Assembly: GCA_950097015.1 (NCBI GenBank)
Contig: CATNEN010000001.1
Span: 20,699,501 to 20,763,500, forward strand
Length of the DNA stretch: 64,000 nucleotides
Reading direction: 5' to 3'
Source: Macrostomum hystrix
Taxonomy: Eukaryota > Platyhelminthes > Macrostomidae
In this document: positions 1-12,500 of the stretch, one piece after another
Numbering within the stretch: position 1 is the first letter of the stretch
Layout of the letters: the number at the start of each line of letters is the position of its first letter
The notes under the pieces: generated by a model
The model's database searches: none
Told to the model about the DNA's origin: nothing
Seen by the model: the letters and a program-made list of their open reading frames with translations, nothing else
Program-made: the position numbers and the translations under genes

Positions 1-600
1 TATCTAACATATAACTCAATCACTTATCTAACAGGTAACTCAATCACTTATCTAACAGGTAACTCAATCACTTATCTAACAGGTAACTCAATCACTTATC
101 TAACAGGTAGCTCAATCACTTATCTAACAGGTAGCTCAATCACTTATCTAACAGGTAACTCAATCACTTATCCAACAGGTAACTCAATCACTTATCTAAC
201 ATATAACTCAATCACTTATCTAACAGGTAACTCAATCACTTATCTAACAGGTAACTCAATCACTTATCTAACAGGTAACTCAATCACTTATCTAACAGGT
301 AGCTCAATCACTTATCTAACAGGTAGCTCAATCACTTATCTAACAGGTAACTCAATCACATATCTAACAGGTAACTCAATCACTTATCTAACAGGTAACT
401 CAATCACTTATCTAACAGGTAGCTCAATCACTTATCTAACAGGTAACTCAATCACTTATCTAACAGGTAACTCAATCACTTATCCAACAGGTAGCTCAAT
501 CACTTATCTAACAGGTAACTCAATCACTTATCTAACAGGAAACTCAATCACTTATCTAACAGGTAACTCAATCACTTATCTAACAGGTAGCTCAATCACC
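1..600. repeat. Tandem array, 24-bp unit, intron of SLC5 gene
   Basis: About 25 copies of a 24-bp unit (core tatctaacaggtaactcaat) run from the window edge to base 600. Variants are ggtagctc for ggtaactc and two copies with acatataactc. It lies upstream of an SLC5 exon at 851, so it is probably intronic, and it may continue to the left of the window. Confidence 0.95.
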
Positions 601-850
601 TAATCACTTCTCGTAGTATTCGTCGTAGTTTTAAGGAATTTCAAGTAGAAAAATCTACACATTTAACCTTTAGATTCTGCCGCACTACGTGAAATACGAG
701 ATGAAAATTCCTGCCCTGCCCGGTATAATTGTAGCTTGCATTCTGAGTGGCGCATTCAGGTAAGAACGAAACTAATTTGAGTGTTAATATTCCTTGATTA
801 CGTCTTAAGACTACTGCTAGTAGCAAGCCATGGATTTGAATGCATTTTAG

Positions 851-2280
851 TACAACCAGCACGGTTTTAAACTCGCAAGCTGCTGTCACGGTGATTGACT
901 TTCTGCAGCCGCTCAGAAAGATGACCGACAAGCAGGCCACGGTTGCTACGAAATGGCTGGGTGCGCTGGCTGCACTATTTATTTATGAGAATCTTAAAAA
1001 TATTTTTATAATCTGTTATTTATTTCTTCTGCATTCTGCATTCACCCCACAGTCGTCGCCTACGGTGTCCTGGGCTGCCTGCTGTCATTCGCTTCCTCCC
1101 AGCTGACTGGCATCTCACTGAAGCAGATCTCCGGGTCGCTGCTGAACGCCACAACTGGAGCCACTCTGGGCATCTACCTGCTGGCCGCCTGCGTTCCCAA
1201 GAGCACCTGGCGCGGGGCCTTCGTCGGCTCGCTGGTTTCGCTGGGTCTAGTCGGCTGGCTGTGCGTCGGCGCCTTCGCCAGCCCCGGCGTTGTCAAAGCC
1301 GTCATGCTGCCGCTGGCCACGGCCAACTGCACAAACAGCGGGCGCGCCGACAGCAGGGACGCCACCGCACCGACAGCAGCTCCGGCAGTTCCTGCGCCTG
1401 TGGGCTTGGATAATTTCTACAGCGTCTCCTTCCAGTGGTACGGCCTGATTGGCACCGCTTCCTGCGTTCTGGTCGGCCTACTGGTCAGCCTGCCGAATAT
1501 GCTGAACCCGGAGGGAGTGACCGCCGATGATAAGTACATCATACCTGCTATTCGGCGCTTCGTGGTGAGTTTCTTGGGCCAGATACTTTCACATATCTAC
1601 ACCATTAGACCTACTTTCCTAGATCTATTAACCTAGATCTACTCTCAAAAATAGATTCCCTTAGATCTACTCTCCTAGATCTATTCACCTAGATCTAATC
1701 TCCTAGATCTACTCTGCTAGATCTACTCTCCTAGATCTACTTCATTAGATCTACTCTCTAAGATATATTCCCCTAGATCTACTCTCCAAGATAGATTCCC
1801 TTAGATCTACTCTTCAAGATCTACTCTCCAAGATAGATTCCCTTAGATCTACTCTTCTAGATCTACTCTCCAAGATAGATTCCCTTAGATATACTTTTCT
1901 AGATCTACTCTCCAAGATAGATTCCCTTAGATCTACTCTTCTAGATCTACTCTCCAAGGATCTAGGAACATGAGCAGGTCAAACCAAAGGGTCACACGAA
2001 TTCAAACACTACGCTCGTAGTAAAACTAGGTCAAACTAAAAAGTGACAAATCAACTACGAATTGGTCTAGCCAACTTAAACCCTCATTAAGAAATAGTCT
2101 AAACACTATTGGCACTTTATTTATATAAATGTTTCGTCTTTACAGAAGCCCAACCGTGCTGAATATGACAAAGATTTCAACCCGGAGAAAATGAGTCCAT
2201 CTCTTAAAAAACAGCATTACGAGATGGCAGGTGCTCAGATTTGGTCCAGCTACTCAACCGAGGAATCCACTGATCTTTGA
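851..2280 (+). CDS. SLC5 sodium-dependent solute symporter, C-terminal exons (partial)
   Basis: Three coding exons: 851-960, 1053-1564 and 2146-2280; the 5' part lies outside the window. Junctions are GT-AG, phase 1 then phase 0, and the frame closes at TGA 2278-2280. The first exon starts with TTSTVLNSQAAVTVIDF, matching the conserved S(T)xxNSxAAVTxxDF block of SLC5A5/6/8/12 transporters. The second encodes membrane helices including ATTGATLGIYLLAACVPK and the family's FYSVSFQWYG loop followed by a last helix. The short last exon is a cytoplasmic tail ending ESTDL, a plausible class I PDZ ligand. SLC5 proteins use the sodium gradient to import monocarboxylates, vitamins, iodide or sugars at the plasma membrane. 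This fragment is closest in pattern to the SMVT/SMCT branch (SLC5A6/SLC5A8), but substrate cannot be assigned. Introns are 92 and 581 bp; the second holds a tandem array. Confidence 0.87.
1610..1965. repeat. Tandem array, about 14-bp unit in 42-bp higher-order units, SLC5 intron
   Basis: Variants of a 14-bp agatctactctcct motif are organised to the right into a 42-bp composite (ctccaagatagattccctta plus two more agatct modules). The array fills most of intron 1565-2145 and starts about 45 bp after the donor site. Confidence 0.85.
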
Positions 2281-2359
2281 CACATCCCATAATATAATCC
2301 TAATTACTCGAAACTAACGACTTACTTTTCGATTTCCATCTAAAGTTCGTCATAATATT

Positions 2360-2935
2360 TTCTACCCTCACCGCGTTCTACCCTCGCTGTTCTACCCCTC
2401 CGCGTTCTACCCCCTCCGTGTTCTATCCCCTCCGCGTTCTATCCCCTCCGCGTTCTACCCTCTCCGTGTTCTACCCTCTCTGTGTTCTATACTCAGTGTT
2501 CTACCCTCACTGTGTTCTACACTCACTGTTCTACCCTCACTGTTCTACCCTCTCCGTGTTCTACCCTCTCCGTGTTCTACCCTCACTGTTCTACCCTCTC
2601 CGTGTTCTACCCTCTCCGTGTTCTACTCTCTCCGTGTTCTACCCTCTCCGTGTTCTACCCTCTCCGTGTTCTACACTCAGTGTTCTACCCTCACTGTTCT
2701 ACCCTCTCCGTGTTCTACCCTCTCCGTGTTCTACCCTCTCCGTGTTCTACCCTCTCCATGTTCTACCCTCTCCGTGTTCTACCCTCTCCATGTTCTACGC
2801 TCAGTGTTCTACCCTCTCCGTGCTCTACCCTCTCAGTGTTCTTCCCTCTTCGTGTTCTACCCTCACCGAGTTCTACCCTCACTGTTCTACCCTCACTGTT
2901 CTACTCTCACTGTTCCACCCTCGCCGTGTACCACC
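2360..2935. repeat. Tandem array, 16/14-bp pyrimidine-rich unit, 3' of SLC5
   Basis: A mix of ttctaccctctccgtg (16 bp) and ttctaccctcactg (14 bp) units, about 37 copies, begins 80 bp after the SLC5 stop codon. It is therefore in the 3' UTR or just beyond it. The overlapping ORFs here (up to 173 aa, three frames open) are by-products of a stop-free unit. Confidence 0.92.
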
Positions 2936-3575
2936 ATGAAATCTCACCTGTTTGAACGCAAATATTCCTAGATTGCATCAACCTAGCTGGTTGCAAGAAG
3001 AATGTTATAGCCGTGTTTTTTAATAAATCCATCAAAGTCACACATGAAATTAACCAGTAAATGTACTAGTTATATCGATTTTCAATTAGTATAATATGTA
3101 ATTTTAAGTCAAGACAAGTTGGCATAGGAGTGAAGCTTATGCCCACATGTTATGAACTGTTTAACACAAAAACTAAATACTCCGTATATTTCTAAGAACA
3201 AATTCATATACAATCATTGTACTAATGACAGAAAACTCAAAGGAAAAATTTCCATTGCCTCTAATTTAAGCATGACTGATTTGAAAAATATGCGGCAATG
3301 ACCGGTCTAAGCTATCTTCGATAGGGACAGAAGGTGCTATGACTAATCCTATGACCATTTGTTTAGTTGACAATACTGCTTTGAAAAGTTAGTTTTCAAA
3401 GGGCGGAACATGTTGGCCCATATGGTGGACTTTCACGAAAATCGGTCATTCGGGTTGGGACCAATCGTGAAGTAGGCAGCGTGTCTTTGAAATACCCACG
3501 TGTGGTCTTACTATTGTTAAAAGAATAGAAACTTGCCACTCGCGCGACAAAGATCGTCGACAAAGACCGCGAAGC
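2936..3575. other. Tail-to-tail spacer between SLC5 (+) and FMO (-)
   Basis: AT-rich sequence between two convergent genes. I see no coding signal or repeat beyond the candidate AATAAA; it should contain both 3' UTRs. Confidence 0.6.
3022..3027 (+). terminator. Candidate poly(A) signal AATAAA for SLC5 gene
   Basis: AATAAA is the first canonical hexamer downstream of the SLC5 stop (about 740 bp away, after the array). Position and match only; no transcript evidence. Confidence 0.3.
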
Positions 3576-6500
3576 TCAGATCCGGTAGTCGATCAGATTT
3601 GACAGCACACCACCGCGACGCAGCAGCCAGAGTGCCGCGCCTGTCGCGGCCAAGCCGCACAGCAGCGAGACAGCCGAAGCTCCAATAGCCGATGTCGAAG
3701 AGCCGATAAGTGATTCTTTGGCACTTCTCTCGGCGTCGCCGGCGTTGAAACTGCCGCAGAAGCCGCCGCGCATGCCGCAGCGGATGCGGTCCATCTGGCC
3801 CAGGATGGCCTCGCGAGCACCGGGCCAAGCATTCGGACCGGTTAGCCGGTACTGGTATGGAGTACACGGCTCAAAGAAAACGGCCCTAAATAGGGCTGGG
3901 TCGGTTAGCAACAGGCGGAGCAGAGGCGGCCGACAGCCGATCTCAGAGGCCAGCTCGTCCATGTAGGCAATCCAGTCCACCTGGATGCGATGAGATAGGG
4001 AAGCACAGGCTAATGAATTTGGGATATTTTTACTAGGATTTTGACTTTGGATTCTGGGATCTTGATTTTAGGATCTGGGATTTTGATTTCTGAATCTTTA
4101 CTCGGGGCTGGGATTTGGGCTCCGATTCTGGGATTAGAAGATCTTGATTCTGGGATTTGGGATCTTGGTTTTGGGATCTAAGAATTTTGATTCTGGGATT
4201 TGAGGATCTTGATTTTGGGATCTAAGAATCTTGATTCTGGAATCTAGTAACCTTGATTCTGGGATTTGACGATCTTGATTCTGGGATCTGAGCATCTTGA
4301 CTCTGAGATCTAAGGATCTTGATTCGGGGATCTGAGGATCTCAATTCTGGGATTCAATTATCTTGATTCTGGGATTTGAGACTCCAGGATCTGAGGATAT
4401 CAATAATAGGATTTGAGATTCAGCGGATTAGTAAGCTGAGATTTCGAATCAGGAATTCGGTTAGGGGAGTTATTAAAGTTTTAGCAAATTCAGAAAGAAT
4501 GCGCTTGTGCCTACTAACAAGTTGAGCAGTAGTGCAGTGCGAGAGATAACGTTAAATCTAATATTTTTATTAACGGACAAGTACACTTTATCATGTTTCA
4601 AAACCTAAGCACAATGACCTTGAGCTATCTCATTAGCTATTCCTAATCGATGCTGCTAATGCGATTCTGAAATTCGTTTAGCTGGACTCTCTAGTTTAGG
4701 AATGATAATGCTTTCATAATTATGAATAATGAATAATGATTTGTGAATGAAATCACATTTAACTTACCTTTTGAATAGCTGATTATGAATATTTAAAATG
4801 TGAAAGACTCAAGGATCGCTATATGATATCCAGATTCAAATTCTGGGATCTGAAGTAATCGATACTAAGATCTAAGGTTATATTGATTCTGGGATGTGAA
4901 GTTATGGATTCTGGGATCTAAGGTTATATTGATTCTGGGATCTGAAGTTATGGATTCTGGAATCTGAAGTTATGGATTCTGGGATCTAAGGTTATATTGA
5001 TTCTGGAATCTGAAGTTATGGATTCTGGGATCTAAGGTTATATTGATTCTGGGATCTGAAGTTATCGATTCTGGGATATAAAGTTATGGATTCTGGGATC
5101 TAAGGTTATATTGATTCTGGGATCTGAAGTTATGGATTCTGGAATCTGAAGTTATGGATTCTGGGATCTAAGGTTATATTGATTCTGGGATCTGAAGTTA
5201 TGGATTCTGGAATCTGAAGTTATGGATTCTGGGATCTAAGGTTATATTGATTCTGGGATCTGAAGTTATGGATTCTGGGATCTGAAGTTATCGATTCTGG
5301 GATCTGAAGTTATCGATTCTGAGATCTGAATTTATGGATTCTGGGATCTAAGGTTATATTGATTCTGGGATCTGAAGTTATCGATTCTGGGATCTGAGAT
5401 TATCGATTTTGGGATCTGAAGTTATATCGATTCTGGGATCAAAAGTTATCGATTCTGGGATCTGAAGTTATGGATTCTGGGATCTGAAGTTATGGATTCT
5501 GGGATCTGAAGTTATGGATTCTGGGATCTGAAGTTATATCGATTCTGGGATCAAAAGTTATCGATTCTGGGATCTGAAGTTATGGATTCTGGGATCTGAA
5601 GTTATGGATTCTGGGATCTGAAGTTATGGATTCTGGGATCTGAAGTTATGGATTCTGGGATCTGAAGTTATGGATTCTGGGATCTGAAGTTATGGATTCT
5701 GGGATCTGAAGTTATATCGATTCTGGGATCAAAAGTTATCGATTCTGGGATCTGAAGTTATGGATTCTGGGATCTGAAGTTATGGATTCTGGGATCTGAA
5801 GTTATGGATTCTGGGATCTGAAGTTATGGATTCTGGGATCTGAAGTTATGGATTCTGGGATCTGAAGTTATGGATTCTGGGATCTGAGGATCTCAGGATT
5901 TCTGTAGGATCTAGGATCGCAAATTTGAGATTTCGATAATAAAAATTTTAAATCTTGACTTCACGATTCTAAGATTTAAGAATTTTTTTAATCCATTCCA
6001 TATCAAACTAGCCCCTCTTCCTTTTCACCTGTATCGTGTGCCTCGGCGTGTTGACAAACCTTGCCGCAATGGCCCGGCGCCTCCGCTCGGCCTCCTCGAT
6101 CATGACTTCCGGCTTCGGCAGTCGGCAGTCGCCTTTGACCACTCGCGCGGCCCAGCGACTTTGCGCCTCCGCGATGGGGATGGTGGCGCCCAGGGGCTGG
6201 ACAAAGCCGATGAAGGCCAAGGAGCCTGAAGGCACAGACGGGTGGAACACGTGCTTGTAGAAGCGGGTCTCATTGTTGCTCACCGAGAACTGGGCTCCGT
6301 CCAGAAACGGAAAACAGATGCGATAACCTGCGGGTGGAGGTATTTCACAGATCCTGAAGCTACATCCTTCAGATCCTGAAGCTCCATCCTTCAGATCCTG
6401 AAGCTCCATCCTTCAGATCCTGAAGCTCCATCATTCAGATCCTGAAGCACCATCATTCAGATCCTGAAACTACATCATTCAGATCCTGAAGCTACATCCT

Positions 6501-9500
6501 TCAGATCCTGAAACTACATCGTTTAGATCCTGAAACTACATCCTTCAGATCCTGAAACTACATCCTTCAGATCCTGAAACTAAATCCTTCAGATCCTGAA
6601 ACTACATCCTTTAGATCCTGAAACTACATCCTTTAGATCCTGAAACTACATCCTTTAGATCCTGAAACTACATCCTTTAGATCCTGAAGCTACATCCTTC
6701 AGATCCTGAAGCTCCATCATTCAGATCCTGAAACTACATCCTTCAGATCCTGAAACTACATCCTTCAGATCCTGAAACTACATCCTTTAGATCCTGAAAC
6801 TACATCCTTTAGATCCTGAAACTACATCCTTTAGATCCTGAAGCTACATCCTTTAGATCCTGAAACTACATCCTTTAGATCCTGAAACTACATCCTTCAG
6901 ATCCTGAAACTACATCCTTTAGATCCTGAAGCTACATCCTTCAGATCCTGAAGCTCCATCATTCAGATCCTGAAACTACATCCTTCAGATCCTGAAACTA
7001 CATCCTTCAGATCCTGAAACTACATCCTTTAGATCCTGAAACTACATCCTTTAGATCCTGAAACTACATCCTTTAGATCCTGAAGCTACATCCTTTAGAT
7101 CCTGAAACTACATCCTTTAGATCCTGAAACTACATCCTTCAGATCCTGAAACTACATCCTTTAGATCCTGAAGCTACATCCTTTAGATCCTGAAACTACA
7201 TCCTTTAGATCCTGAAACTACATCCTTCAGATCCTGAAACTACATCCTTTAGATCCTTAAACTACATCCTTTAGATCCTGAAACTACATCCTTTAGATCC
7301 TGAAACTACATCCTTTAGATCCTGAAACTACATCCTTCAGATCCTGAAACTACATCCTTTAGATCCTGAAACTACATCCTTTAGATCCTGAAACTACATC
7401 CTTCAGATCCTGAAACTACATCCTTTAGATCCTGAAACTACATCCTTCAGATCTTGAAGCTCCATCCTTCAGATCCTCAAGCTAAATCCTTCAGATCCTG
7501 AAACTACATCCTTCAGATCTTGAAGCTCCATCCTTCAGATCCTGAAACTACATCCTTTAGATCCTGAAACTACATCCTTTAGATCCTGAAACTACATCCT
7601 TTAGATCCTGAAACTACATCCTTCAGATCCTGAAACTACATCCTTCAGATCCTGAAACTACATCCTTTAGATCCTGAAACTACATCCTTTAGATCCTGAA
7701 ACTACATCCTTCAGATCCTGAAGCTACATCCTTTAGATCCTGAAACTACATCCTTTAGATCCTGAAGCTACATCCTTCAGATCCTGAAGCTACATCCTTC
7801 AGATCCTGAAGCTACATCCTTTAGATCCTGAAGCTACATCCTTCAGATCCTCAAGCTAAATCCTTCAGATCCTGAAACTACATCCTTTAGATCCTGAAAC
7901 TACATCCTTCAGATCCTGAAACTACATCCTTTAGATCCTGAAACTACATCCTTCAGATCCTGAAACTACATCCTTTAGATCCTGAAACTACATCCTTCAG
8001 ATCCTGAAACTATATCCTTCAGATCCTGAAACTACATCCTTCAGATCTTGAAGCTACATCCTTCAGATCCTGAAGCTACATCCTTCAGATCCTGAAACTA
8101 CATCATTCAGATATGAAGCTACATCCTTCAGATCCTGAAGCTACATCCTTCAGATCCTGAAACTACATCCTTCAGATCCTGAAACTATATCCTTCAGATC
8201 TTGAAGCTACATCCTTCAGATCCTGAATCCCGATCCTCAAGCATGACAGTTGCTTAAAAAGTTGTCGAGATGCCAACAATGAAATCAACCTGTCCCATAG
8301 ACTATGACATCGACATCCTGCACGCTGGAACCGTCCACAAAGGTGACAGTCCGGCCATCAATGCTGGCGACATCTGGTCTGACTTTAACAAGTCCGGCAG
8401 CTAGTCTGTTAGGCATTTCATCATTAACAAACGTGTGCTGCTGCAGGGGACTGTGAGCCGGCCTCAGGCCATACAAATCGTGATCCAGCCTGGCCTGGAG
8501 TGACTCCTCCAGTTTGCGGCTGAAGTAGCGAATGCCAAACAAGCGAATCAGCCACAGACGGATTCGACGTGCGAACACAAGGTCCTTTGGCCAGCCGTGA
8601 TCAATGACACGGTTGCTGACCTGCGATGTGCGATATGGGATTTTTAATGTTTATCTACAACTCAAACTCAAACCGGGGATCCGAGAATCTGGGACAACTC
8701 AAAATGGGGATCTGAGGATCTGGAAGAACACAAACTGGGATCTGAGAGAACACAAACTGGGATCTGAGAGAACTCAAACTGGGATCTGAGAGAACCTAAA
8801 CTGGGATATGAGAGAACCTAAATTGGGATCTGAGAGAACTCAAACTGGGATCTAAGAGAACTCAAACTGGGATCTGAGAGAACTCAAACTGGGATCTGAG
8901 AGAACTCAAACTGGGATCTGAGAGAACTCAAACTGGGATCTGAGAGAACTCAAACTGGGATCTGAGAGAACTCAAACTGGGATCTGAGAGAACTCAAACT
9001 GGGATCTGAGAGAACTCAAACTGGGATCTGAGAGAACTCAAACTGGGATCTGAGAGAACTCAAACTGGGATCTAAGAGAACCTAAACTGGGATATGAGAG
9101 AACTCAAACTGGGATCTGAGAGAACTCAAACTGGGATCTGAGAGAACTCAAACTGGGATCTGAGAGAACTCAAACTGGGATCTGAGAGAACTCAAACTGG
9201 GATCTGAGAGAACTCAAACTGGGATCTGAGAGAACTCAAACTGGGATCTGAGAGAACTCAAACTGGGATCTGAGAGAACTCAAACTGGGATCTGAGAGAA
9301 CTCAAACTGGGATCTAAGGATCTGGGAGAAATTAAACAAGGATTTAAAACGCTTCGAGAAATCGACTAGGGATTTGAGGATATGAAGAACTTGAACTGGT
9401 GATCTAAGCATCTGAGGATCTGGGAGAGCTTAAACTGGGACATTAAAATCTTTGAGGATTTCGTCAAATATTTTTATATCAGATGTTTTATGCGCCAGTA

Positions 9501-12500
9501 CATTTAACCCATACAAGCGAAACACACCCTAATCGCTAGCACTGATAAAAGTACATCTGATACCAAAGTCACGCGGAAAGTACTGGCAACGCTGGCAGAT
9601 AAGCCAATGCCAGTACAGAATGTCTGTAAACTGGAACGGACCGGTTTCTCGGAAAGGCAAGTTTCAAAGTGCAGAAAATGTACTATTGCACAGAAAAAAA
9701 CACGAAACTTAATTAAAAATTTATGAATGCACAGGTGCAACTAACAACTAAATATCGGAATTTCACATTCTCGGATTTCAACTCTGATATCTAGCATGTG
9801 CAGAATTGTTTATAGGATATGGAATATTTGAATGTAAGGATCTCTATAAAAAGGTTTAGGATCTTAGGATTCTTGATTTTGGGATCTGGGATCTAAGGAT
9901 TCTTGATTTTGGGATCTGGGATCTAAGGATTCTTGATTTTGGGATCTGGGATCAAAGAATTGTTGATTTTGGGATCTGGGATCTAAGAATTCTTGATTTT
10001 GGGATATTGGATCTAAGAATTCTTGATTTTGGGATCTGGGATCTAAGAGTTCTTGATTTTGGGATCTGAGATCTAAGAGTTCTTGATTTTGGGATCTGAG
10101 ATCTAAGAGTTCTTGATTTTGGGATCTGGGATCTAAGAGTTCTTGATTTTGGGATCTGAGATCTAAGAGTTCTTGATTTTGGGATCTGAGATCTAAGAGT
10201 TCTTGATTTTGGGATCTGAGATCTAAGAGTTCTTGATTTTGGGATCTGAGATCTAAGAGTTCTTGATTTTTGGATCTGAGATCTAAGAGTTCTTGATTTT
10301 GGGATCTGAGATCTAAGAGTTCTTGATTTTGGGATATTGGATCAAAGAATTCTTGATTTTGGGATCTGAGATCTAAGAGTTCTTGATTTTGGGATATTGG
10401 ATCAAAGAATTCTTGATTTTGGGATCTGAGATCTAAGAGTTCTTGATTTTGGGATCTGAGATCTAAGAGTTCTTGATTTTGGGATATTGGATCAAAGAAT
10501 TCTTGATTTTGGGATCTGAGATCTAAGAGTTCTTGATTTTGGGATATTGGATCAAAGAATTCTTGATTTTGGGATCTGAAATCTAAGAGTTCTTGATTTT
10601 GGGATCTGAGATCTAAGAGTTCTTGATTTTGGGATCTGAGATCTAAGAGTTCTTGATTTTGGGATCTGAGATCTAAGAGTTCTTGATTTTTGGATCTGAG
10701 ATCTAAGAGTTCTTGATTTTGGGATCTGAGATCTAAGAGTTCTTGATTTTGGGATCTGAGATCTAAGAGTTCTTGATTTTTGGATCTGGGATCTAAGAGT
10801 TCTTGATTTTGGGATCTGAGATCTAAGAGTTCTTGATTTTGGGATCTGAGATCTAAGAGTTCTTGATTTTGGGATCTGAGATCTAAGAGTTCTTGATTTT
10901 GGGATCTGGGATCTAAGAGTTCTTGATTTTGGGATCTGAGATCTAAGAGTTCTTGATTTTGGGATCTGAGATCTAAGAGTTCTTGATTTTGGGATCTGAG
11001 ATCTAAGAGTTCTTGATTTTGGGATCTGAGATCTAAGAGTTCTTGATTTTGGGATCTGGGATCTAAGAGTTCTTGATTTTTGGATCTGAGATCTAAGAGT
11101 TCTTGATTTTTGGATCTGAGATCTAAGAGTTCTTGATTTTGGGATCTGAGATCTAAGAGTTCTTGATTTTTGGATCTGGGATCTAAGAGTTCTTGATTTT
11201 GGGATCTGAGATCTAAGAGTTCTTGATTTTGGGATCTGAGATCTAAGAGTTCTTGATTTTGGGATCTGAGATCTAAGAGTTCTTGATTTTTGGATCTGAG
11301 ATCTAAGAGTTCTTGATTTTGGGATCTGAGATCTAAGAGTTCTTGATTTTTGGATCTGGGATCTAAGAGTTCTTGATTTTGGGATCTGAGATCTAAGAGT
11401 TCTTGATTTTGGGATCTGAGATCTAAGAGTTCTTGATTTTGGGATCTGAGATCTAAGAGTTCTTGATTTTTGGATCTGAGATCTAAGAGTTCTTGATTTT
11501 GGGATCTGAGATCTAAGAGTTCTTGATTTTGGGATCTGGGATCTAAGAGTTCTTGATTTTGGGATCTGAGATCTAAGAGTTCTTGATTTTGGGATCTGGG
11601 ATCTAAGAGTTCTTGATTTTGGGATCTGAGATCTAAGAGTTCTTGATTTTGGGATCTGAGATCTAAGAGTTCTTGATTTTGGGATCTGAGATCTAAGAGT
11701 TCTTGATTTTGGGATCTGAGATCTAAGAGTTCTTGATTTTGGGATCTGAGATCTAAGAGTTCTTGATTTTGGGATCTGAGATCTAAGAGTTCTTGATTTT
11801 GGGATCTGAGATCTAAGAGTTCTTGATTTTGGGATCTGGGATCTAAGAGTTCTTGATTTTGGGATCTGACGAATATTAGTTTTGTGATCTAGAACCTTAA
11901 CTGTAGGATTTCAGTATATCCCAACTGAAAGGGATCAAACTAACTCAGGCTTACCCAGGTTCCTCGCCTAGTGGACCAGTAGACCACTTTGGCCCGGTGA
12001 GACAGCTCAACAACGGCATCGCCGGCGGAATTTCCGGCACCAATGACCAGCACAGTTTTGCCAACAAACTGATCGGCCAGTGGATCCCGACACGTGTGCG
12101 AGTGCAGCACCTGGCCAGGGAAGCTGTCAGCACCTGGGTAGGCTGGCAGGTTCGGGATGGCGTGGTGCCCGGTGCAGACCCACACTGCATCGAATGTGTC
12201 GCATTTCTCGGCGCCGGCAGGGTCAGCAGCATCGACTGGTCGGTGTGCGACAATCCATTTGTCCGAATCGGCCATCCTGCGAGCCTGTTGAATTGATTGA
12301 TCATTGACTGAGCAATTTTTGTTAGGGGCGAAAAACTCTGCGCAATGACGATAAACTTTATGGGGCAGGCCAGTCCCTGACCTCGATTCCGCGGCGAGGC
12401 CACATTTATTTGGGGCGCAGCCGCGGAGAGAAGGCTTGGGGGCTTGTCGTGCAATTTTCAAGGCACAGTGAGAGTGTACACTGCCTGACGATGAGAAAGT

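Noticed and set aside
1-600. CRISPR-like regular repeats
   Set aside because: The units are directly adjacent with no unique spacers; the genome is eukaryotic. The same applies to all other arrays.
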